The translations under genes and the position numbers were made by a program. The notes under the pieces were generated by a model. The model did no database searches. It was not told where the DNA came from and saw nothing but the letters and a program-made list of their open reading frames with translations. Shown one piece after another: positions 56,696-64,000 of a stretch of DNA of 64,000 bases (the stretch's first letter is position 1; every line of letters starts with the position of its first letter). This DNA comes from Linanthus parryae (lineage: Eukaryota > Streptophyta > Magnoliopsida > Ericales > Polemoniaceae): positions 153,957,345 to 154,021,344 of the forward strand of contig JALGPY010000002.1 in assembly GCA_023055425.1 (NCBI GenBank), in the 5' to 3' direction.

Positions 56696-58596
56696 TTATT
56701 GATTTATTTTCCTCATAAAAAAATCACTACTTATATAAATACTAGCTCTTAAAAATTATGAAGTAAGAAATCACATATTAAATTTATAAACTCTCATAAT
56801 TAGAAAATATTAATTTATTATACAACACATTTATTTGTAAGTGACTACAAAGTTTAATTCCAATTAATTTAATTATTGCTAGTTATTTATTATAAAATGT
56901 GTATTCTATTAAATAATTAAACCCATAAATAAATCTCACAAAATGTGTATTTAAAGAGAACAAGTGCTCAGCCACACATAATTATAACTTTATTTTGGAG
57001 AAATAATTTGTAATATCTACAAATAATAATCGAGTTTTATCTATTAATAAATAAATGAGTTTTCTTAAAAGTTATTTTCCTATTTAACTTCCTAACTTAT
57101 TTTATGTTATCAATATTAAGCAAATAACATATTTTACTCAAAACACTAATTTATAAGCAGATAGAAATTTTTTATTTAACAACATATATATTTAGTTTGA
57201 TTATTTTCCAAGAGAATCAACAATATTCCATATTAAATAACTCCTACATAATTTTAAATAGCCAATTTTTCTTTTACATAATTAAAATATTATTTAGAAA
57301 TGTTAGAAAATAATTTTAATAAAAAAATAGCATTTTTAATTTTACAACTTATATGCAGTTTAGGTAAATAACAACTGGATCCCCCAAATTTTGATAAAAG
57401 ACACATAATAACCTTTCCACCAACAACAGTTTTATATGTGGTAGATTCTACCCTTCAAGATTCTAAAACTACACTTTAACCCCTATTTCAAGAACACATA
57501 AAACCCAATCGATCCAAGTTCAGATTTAGCCGTTAAAATTGCATTTTTATTATCAAAAACGAATCAGGGGAGGATTTAGAAGTTACCCACACCAAAAATC
57601 GCGAAAAACGGTTGAGAATTGAGTCCGGTTGAGCTTGTCGTCGGGGTGGCTGGCGGTGATAGTCGAATCCGGCAACTCCGGCGCTGTTAGCTCTGATTGT
57701 TGGCGTTTTTGGGTTGCTTTGACCTCCAGGAGTTGAATGGCACCAATTTCAGCAAGTGGGTGGTTCAGATTCGGAGGGTCCGAGCTCTCGCCGGCGTTAA
57801 TGGCGTCGCCGGCGACGGTGAAGATCGACGCGACCTCTCTAGGTCTTCTTGGCTTCAGTTGAGGCCTCCAAATGCTTTATCGTTCCTCAGGGATTCAATT
57901 GGTATAGATAAAAGAGGGTGGGTGTGTGACATTCGTCGGGTCGTGTTCTTTGCCGACGGTAATGGTGGCGACGGCGGTGAGGTTGATTCTGCAGCGATTC
58001 GCTGATGTTTTTTCCTCTCCTCCGGTCGAAACAGAGAGGGGAGGAGGGAGATGGGCTGGGGTCACAACAGAGAGGGAGGGAGAGATTGAGGTGGCTGGTG
58101 GTGGTGGCATCGCCGAAGGGGAAGGCAGCGGTGAAGCCGCTGTTGCTGCTTCCTCTGCTTTTCGCCGGGCAGAACAGGGGAGAGGGAGAAGGTGAGAGAG
58201 AGACAGAGAGGGGAAGAGTGTTGGAGGAGGAAGTGGTGATGGCCATGGGGGTGTTGCCGGTGGAGGTGGCGATGGTGTTGGTGGTGTTGACGGGTGAGAA
58301 AAGGGAGGGAGAGTTTTTGAAGAAGGAGATGGAGAACAAGACAATTCTCCTTGATTTTTGGGAGATGGTTCAGCACAAGTGTGTTGCTGTGAGGTTGGGA
58401 GAAATTTTTTTTTGTCTTTATTATTTAATCTTCTCTTATTAATTTTGTCTTCTAGGTGTTTGACTTTCTTCAAACTACAACTACCACCCCCTAAGTTAAC
58501 TAGTTTATATTTTCTTAAATTAAAAATATCTCCCCAATTCACATTTAAACTTCACGAATAGCTATTAATTTACCCGTATAAAAACGGTGTATTACA
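56228..58596 (-). mobile_element. Solo LTR of a Tekay-like gypsy element (2369 bp)
   Basis: A perfect 5-bp duplication CCTCG flanks it (56223-56227, 58597-58601). On the minus strand it runs from TGTAATACACCGTTTTTATA to AAGGGGTGTTACA, the same end style as the 5' LTR at 4700-6983. There is no primer-binding site or coding region on either side, so the internal part was removed by LTR-LTR recombination. It contains an (ATTT)n microsatellite at 56650-56696. Overlapping low-complexity frames at 57700-58540 are not genes. Confidence 0.92.
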
Positions 58597-58601
58597 CCTC
58601 G

Positions 58602-58793
58602 TTTGGGTAGAGGATAAGGAGGGAGCATAAGATAAATTATACCCTCTCTTTTTTATCAAGTGTTTGGGTGCCGGATAAGAGAGGGGATAAGTTATGTTGC
58701 CTTATGCTGATGGAGCTTTTAATGAACAAATTTTATACCACCAACATGGAGGTATAACCTTGGATAAGAAAATATAGCATATTAGGATGCTAG
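58602..58793. other. Possible MITE interrupted by the solo LTR
   Basis: Restoring the empty site joins TTAGGCCTCG to TTTGGGTAGAGG, a GGCCTCGTTTGG start common in plant MITEs. The other end was not found. Confidence 0.35.
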
Positions 58794-60211
58794 TGTTGGG
58801 TTTTGAAGTAGGTAACCCAGCGGAATAACAAAAATTTAATTCCTACTTTAATACCCACCACGGATCGTCAGGAGGAGATATCATAACATGATAAGAGACA
58901 TAGTATTGTGTACCTTTTGATTTGTGATATCACACGAAGAATGATGTCCTCGTCTCTACGGTTGATCCACGTCTAGAGGTGAGATCTAGATTATTCCTTC
59001 AAACAAGTGCTAGCTTGAACCCGGAGGAAGAGGGAAGAAGATCAAAGCAACAAAGGAACAAGAGGAGGGATGACCTCCTCTTTGAGCCGACGGGAAGGGG
59101 GCGGACGAGGCTAGGGTTTCGGCCCTAGCTCTTGTCTTGCTCTCTTTTGCTCTCTCCCACTCTCTTTGTTACGTCTAATACTATTAGTGTGGGAAGGAAG
59201 CTAAAGCCTCTTTATATACTCCAACAACTCCTTGTTGTTTCCATAAAAGAGTTTCCTAATTCTAGATGAACTAGAACTATTCCCTTCCTTGCAAATTAGT
59301 CCTACTAAGTTTTCAAGGTGTTGCACAATGATCCTTCTATTAATTAATTAATCCCAAATCTAGCTCTACTCTATTTGACGTGTGACCCCATAGGTTTCTA
59401 TATAGTTGGTAGTAACTCTTACTAACATGGAGCGGTGTCTAGCAACACATCCATGCCACCCAACCAATTATAAGAGTCAGTGATCTCGACAAACCTCTTG
59501 TGCCCAATATGTCATATTTCACTATCCCTTTGTCTCCATATCCGGATTGGACACGAGACATAAATAGTCTCACTCGTATATCCAATCCATAGTTCCTCGA
59601 TCCTGGGAATATGCTTATGCTTGCAGATAACATCAATATCTCAATATTGATTTATCTGAGTCTGGCCAGACATTCAATAAGCCTCATCCCTCGAGTGGAC
59701 GTGGATATTTACCCCCATTATGTGGGAGGGAAAAATCATATCTACATCACTACGATCTCTAAGCTTGCTTCCTACCACGCCCGATAGCCATCTTTATGAT
59801 TACCCAGTCACGGTGTCACGTTTAATAACATCAAAGCGCAATATTCCACAACTAGAGTATCTAGTGACTTCAAGTCTAAGGATTGCAATTATATTAGCAC
59901 TACGAAAAGCGATTGTGACTTGACATAATCTAATGTATCCTTTTCATCTTGGGTCAATCCAGTATACCATTACTCCTAATGCATACCCATGTGTTAGACT
60001 TGATATCTCCATGTCAATCTACCCACATACTAGTCTATATTTGATCGTCCTATTAATCAATATAGTGGACTAGGGATATTTAAGATAAACAACACATTTT
60101 ATCTAAGGACTTCATTATATTAAATATCACAATATATAATAAATGAATATTCTAGCCAAAAACAATGTTCATACTAAATCTATGATTGCCTCTAGGGCAT
60201 CTATTCCAACA
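58794..60211 (-). repeat. 3' LTR of the Angela-like copia element (1418 bp)
   Basis: On the minus strand it starts TGTTGGAATAGATGCCCTAG and ends CTTCAAAACCCAACA. The start closely resembles the Angela/BARE-type LTR start. Left flank GCTAG (58789-58793); the partner is outside the window. A purine-rich tract (AGTGCGAGACTG) precedes it at 60212. Confidence 0.88.
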
Positions 60212-60231
60212 GTCTCGCACTTGCACTAGAG

Positions 60232-61535
60232 TCAATCTGGCGCATCTCGTATGCCTATAGATATGGCGTGCCCTTCATGCTTTCGCTGCGCAAGAGGTTT
60301 TGTGAGCGAATAAGAAACATTGTCATCCGTTGGAATCTTGCACATCTTCACATCTCCTCGATCGATCATATCACGAATAAGATGGAATCTCCTAAGTACA
60401 TGCTTTGATTTCTGGTGTGATCTTGGTTCCTTTGCCTGTGCGATTGCCCCAGAGTTGTCATAGTACAACTCTATGGGATCCACGATGCTAGGGACCACAC
60501 CGAGCTCAGTAATAAACTTCTTTATCCAAGCTGCCTCTTTTGCTGCTTCCGCAGCAGCAATGTACTCAGCTTTTGTTGTAAAATCAGCAACTGTCCCTTG
60601 CTTGAAACTCTTCCAGCTTACAGCTCCTCCATTCAGGCAAATCACGTATCCAGACTGCGATCTGTAGTCATCTTTGTCGGTTTGAAAGCTTGCATCAGTG
60701 TAACCCTTTACACTTAGCTCTTCCTTACCTCCAAATATCAAGAACACATCCTTAGTTCTTTTCAAGTACTTTAGGATGTTCTTGACTGCAATACAGTGAC
60801 TCTCACCCGGATTGGACTGGTATCTGCTCACCATACTCAACGTGCATGATACGTCTGGTCTAGTACATAACATGGCGTACATGATGGATCATATGGCCGA
60901 AGCATAGGGTATCCTACTCATGTGGCCCTTCTCAATCTCATTGGAGGGACAGTCATTCTTAGAAAGAGTGACTCCATGTGACATGGGCAAGAATCCCTTC
61001 TTGGAATCTTGCATGTTGAACCTCTTCAACACCTTGTCTATATATGAACTTTGACTTAGGCCTAGAAACCTCCTAGATCTATCCCTATAGATCTTTATAC
61101 CAAGTATATAGGCTGCGTCTCCTAAGTCCTTCATTGCAAAGCACTTTCCTAACCAATCCTTAACAGATTGCAAAGTAGGAATGTCATTGCCTATGATTAG
61201 TATGTCATCCACATACAAGACCAGAAATACTACAGAACTCCCACTAACCTTCTTGTAAACACAAGGCTCATCTTCGTTCTTGATGAAGCCAAACTCTTTG
61301 ACTGCGTCATCAAAACGTCGATTCCGACTCCTAGAAGCTTGCTTTAATCCATAAATGGATCTTTGCAGCTTACAGACTTTATTGGCATTCTCTCAATCCT
61401 CAAACCCTCCGGTTGTGTCATGTACACATCCTCAAGGAGGTTCCCATAAAGGAACGTTGTTTTGACATCCATTTTCCAAATCTCATAGTCGTAGTATGCT
61501 GCAACAGCAAGTAGAATTCGAATGGATTTAGTCAT
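60232..61535 (-). pseudogene. Copia RT (C-terminal) and RNase H, Angela-like
   Basis: 61535-61344 carries YEIWKMDVKTTFLYGNLLED (RT), 61218-60889 starts at the active site MYVDDILIIGND, and 60882-60232 is RNase H (YTDASFQTDKDDYRSQSGY, TKAEYIAAAEAAKEAAWIKK, RSHQKSKHVLRRFHLIRDMI). They are separated by frame changes near 61370-61340 and an in-frame stop at about 60889. Confidence 0.85.
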
Positions 61536-63589
61536 GGTGACTGGTGAAAGGTCTCATCATAGTCAATACCATGAATCTGTCTATACCCTTTGGCTACCAA
61601 TCGCCTCTTATAGGCAACTACCTTGCCATCCATGTCGATCTTCTTCTTGAAGACCCATTTGTACCCTATGGGCCGAGCCCCTTCGGGTGGTTCCGCCAAA
61701 GTCCATACTTTGTTGGTGTACATGGAATCCATTTCGGATCTCATGGCCTCTAGCCACTTCTCAGAGTCTGGGCCTTTCATGGCCTCTCCATAGGTTGCAT
61801 GCTCATCATCTATGAGTGGTACATCATCGGGCTCAGTCAAGAGAAGTCCATACCTCTCTGGCTCATGACGTACCCTTCCTGATCTACGGAGTTCCTGTGT
61901 TACCTGAACAGGTTCTTCCACAACTACTTGCGGTTCCTGCTCATGTTCCATTATCGGTTCAGTGATTTGTGGTTCTTGAATCTCTTCAAGTTCTACAGCC
62001 CTCCCACTTGCTTCTTTAGAGACAAACTCTCTTTCTAGAAACACGCCGGTCCGAGCAACAAACACTTTGTTCTCGATGGGATTGTAGAAATAATATCCTT
62101 TAGTTACCTTAGGATATCCCACAAATTTGCACTTATCCGCTTTGGGCCCGAGCTTGTCTGTTTGTAAACGTTTTACATAGACATCGCAGCCCCAAATCCT
62201 CATAAACGACACTATGGGACGCTTCCCAGTCCATATCTCATATGGTGTCTTCATGACTGACTTGGATGGAACACGGTTAATGGTAAAAGCTGCCGTCATT
62301 AGAGCATGTCCCCAAAAGGATATTGGAAGATCTGTTTGAGACATCATAGATTGCACCATATCTAATAGAGTGCGATTCCTCCTCTCGGACACGCCATTCC
62401 ATTGTGGCGTTTCGGGTGGAGTGAGATGGGATACTATCCCACACTCCCTAAGATACTCATCAAACTCTTGGCTTAAGTATTCTCCTCCATGATCCGATCG
62501 TAAAGCCTTAATACTTTTGCCAAGTTGCTTCTCTACTTCATTATTGAATTCCTTGAACAATTCAAAGGATTCGGATTTGTCCTTCATAAGGTATACAAAT
62601 CCATATCTACTGAAATCATCAGTGAATGTGATGAAGTAGGTATAACCACCTCTGGCAGGCATGGGGAATTGTCCGCATACATCAGTATGTATGAGTGCCA
62701 ATAACTCACTAGTCCTTTCTCCTTTCTTATTGAAAGGGGACTTTGTCATTTTTCCTAATAAACAAGATTCACATGTCTCATATGATTCCAAATCAAATGA
62801 GTCTAGAAGTCCATCCTTATGGAGTCTAGATATGCGTTTCTCATTTATATGGCCTAAACGACAGTGCCATAGATATGTAGGATTTAAATAATTAGTTTTA
62901 ATATTTTTAGTATTTATGTTATAGATTGGACTATTTAGATCAAGGATATACAATCCATTAGACAAATGCGCACTACAATAGTGCATACTATCAAAATAAA
63001 TGGAGCAACACTTGTCCTTTATTGAAATAGAAAAACCCTTCTCGTCCAAACAAGAAACGGAAATAATGTTTCTGCTGATAGCAGGCACATAATAGCAATT
63101 GTCTAATTCTAAAATAAGTCCAGAAGGCAAAGATAGCTCATAGACGCCTACAGCTAATGCAACAACTTTTGCTCCATTCCCGACGCGCAGGTCTATCTCA
63201 CCTTTACTCAATCTTCTACTTCTTTTCAAATCCTGCACATTACAACAAATGTGAGAACCACATCCGGTATCCAATACCCAAGATGAAGAAATAGAAAGAT
63301 TGACGTCTATAACATAAATACCAGGTGGTGGTGGAATCACTATTCCAAGCTTCTTATCCTCAAGATATTTAGGGCAATTCATCCTCCAGTGACCCGATTG
63401 GCTGCAGTAGTGACACTCACCTTTAGCCACGCCTCCACTAGTCTTTAGGGCTTCCATGGATTTCGCAAATTTCTTGTGCTTTCCTTTTGAAGTAGAGGCA
63501 ACTGACTTGCCCTTCTTCTTATGCACCATCATTATGGCTTTTCCCTTGCCTTTGTTGACGCTCTGTTCCGCTGTCTTTAGCATGTTCAA
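61532..63589 (-). pseudogene. Copia zinc knuckle, protease, integrase and RT start, Angela-like
   Basis: 685 codons open. CHYCSQSGHWRMNCP (CCHC), protease SSWVLDTGCGSHICC, pre-integrase LWHCRLGHINEKRIS with CESCLLGKMTKSPF, and integrase HTDVCGQFPMPARGG ... FTDDFSRYGFVYLMKDKSE ... RSDHGGEYLS ... PQWNGVSERRNRTLL. RT begins GYKWVFKKKIDMDGKV and breaks at a single-base shift near 61545. In frame with the gag piece to the right across one stop. Confidence 0.9.
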
Positions 63590-63982
63590 TTAGTCAGGCA
63601 GAGTCTTAATGATCTCGTTCATATAATAGTTCATGATGAACTGATTATAACTTTCAGGCAACGATTGCAAGACAAGATCAGTAGCCAAATCTTGGCCCAA
63701 TGGGAACCCCAGTCTTTCAAGGTTATCTATGTACCCGATCATTCGGAGTACATGAGGCCCTATGGGATTCCCCTCTGCAAGACTACTCTTGAATAATGCT
63801 TTAGACACCTCATAGCGCTCATGCCTAGCCTGTTCCTGAAACAATTGTTTCAAGTGTATGATCATATCATAGGCTTCCATATTCTCATGCTGCTTCTGAA
63901 GCTCAGGAGTCATGGTACAAAGCATGAGGCAAGTCACGTCATTAGAATCATCAATATGTTTCTGACGTGCCCTCACTTCCAC
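63590..63982 (-). pseudogene. Copia gag segment, Angela-like
   Basis: 131 codons of gag (HERYEVSKALFKSSLAEG, VLQSLPESYNQFIMNYYM) ending at an in-frame TAA about 63590. The frame then continues into the zinc-knuckle segment. The gag start is outside the window; 63982 is only the first Met available here. Confidence 0.8.
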
Positions 63983-64000
63983 TAGAAAAGACTCGTCTTG

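Larger units (their letters stand above)
58794..64000 (-). mobile_element. Angela/BARE-like Ty1/copia element, 3' part
   Basis: The minus-strand order from the right edge is gag, zinc knuckle, protease, integrase, RT, RNase H, 3' LTR. The 5' LTR and first part of gag are beyond 64000. Several stops and shifts make it defective. Confidence 0.9.

Noticed and set aside
57887..58542. Pro/Ser-rich frames on the minus strand
   Set aside because: They lie in the solo LTR in GC-rich low-complexity sequence, overlapping frames on the other strand, and have no domain.

Overview
This is nuclear DNA of a flowering plant, probably a non-grass. It carries one intact, intron-rich host gene (chloroplast cystathionine gamma-synthase), a duplicated family of miR2275-type microRNA hairpins, and a dense set of plant transposons: Tekay/Del Ty3-gypsy, Angela- and Ale-like Ty1-copia, MULEs, hATs, Stowaway and Tourist MITEs and Helitrons. 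I cannot name the species.

Layout. 1-6983 is the 5' part of a Tekay/Del-type Ty3/gypsy element on the minus strand (gag-pol, long leader, PBS, 2.3-kb 5' LTR). It sits inside the RNase H region of an older minus-strand copia element (6984-10970). The leader carries an extra reading frame whose product starts with a near-copy of the histone H3 tail and continues, after one in-frame stop, into three tandem SUMO-interaction-like repeats and an acidic tail. 10971-15014 is gene-poor: a dispersed repeat, a hairpin MITE, a microsatellite and a Helitron 3' end.

15175-26260 holds three diverged copies of one segment. Each has a TATA box and two miR2275-like hairpins on the minus strand. Copy B contains the canonical 22-nt miR2275 sequence. 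Copy A still carries a broken last exon of the synthase gene, so the duplicated unit was miRNA cluster plus gene 3' end. A hAT, a MULE and several MITEs lie between the copies. 27006-32061 is a nearly complete, young copia element with identical 5-bp flanks, disabled by two nonsense codons and one frameshift.

33211-43119 (minus) is cystathionine gamma-synthase: 11 exons, 510 residues, canonical splice sites, the pyridoxal-phosphate lysine, and the MTO1 nascent-peptide element through which S-adenosylmethionine represses the gene. Intron 8 is about 6 kb and largely transposon-derived. A hAT lies just upstream of the promoter and a Tourist MITE in intron 1.

44085-46760 is a decayed gypsy remnant. 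46987-53270 is an apparently autonomous MULE with a perfect 9-bp duplication, an 809-codon transposase, a second acidic reading frame, and arrays built on a GACGAG/CTCGTC core at both ends. Then come a possible copia LTR trace, a minus-strand Helitron, a 1-kb Stowaway-like element carrying an unknown reading frame, a Tekay-like solo LTR with perfect 5-bp flanks, and an Angela-like copia (minus) running off the right edge.

Gene relations. The only clear metabolic gene is cystathionine gamma-synthase. The miR2275 clusters lie downstream of it in the same orientation and, by family knowledge, would act in anther phasiRNA production. Everything else is selfish DNA, several pieces nested, which gives a relative order of insertion.
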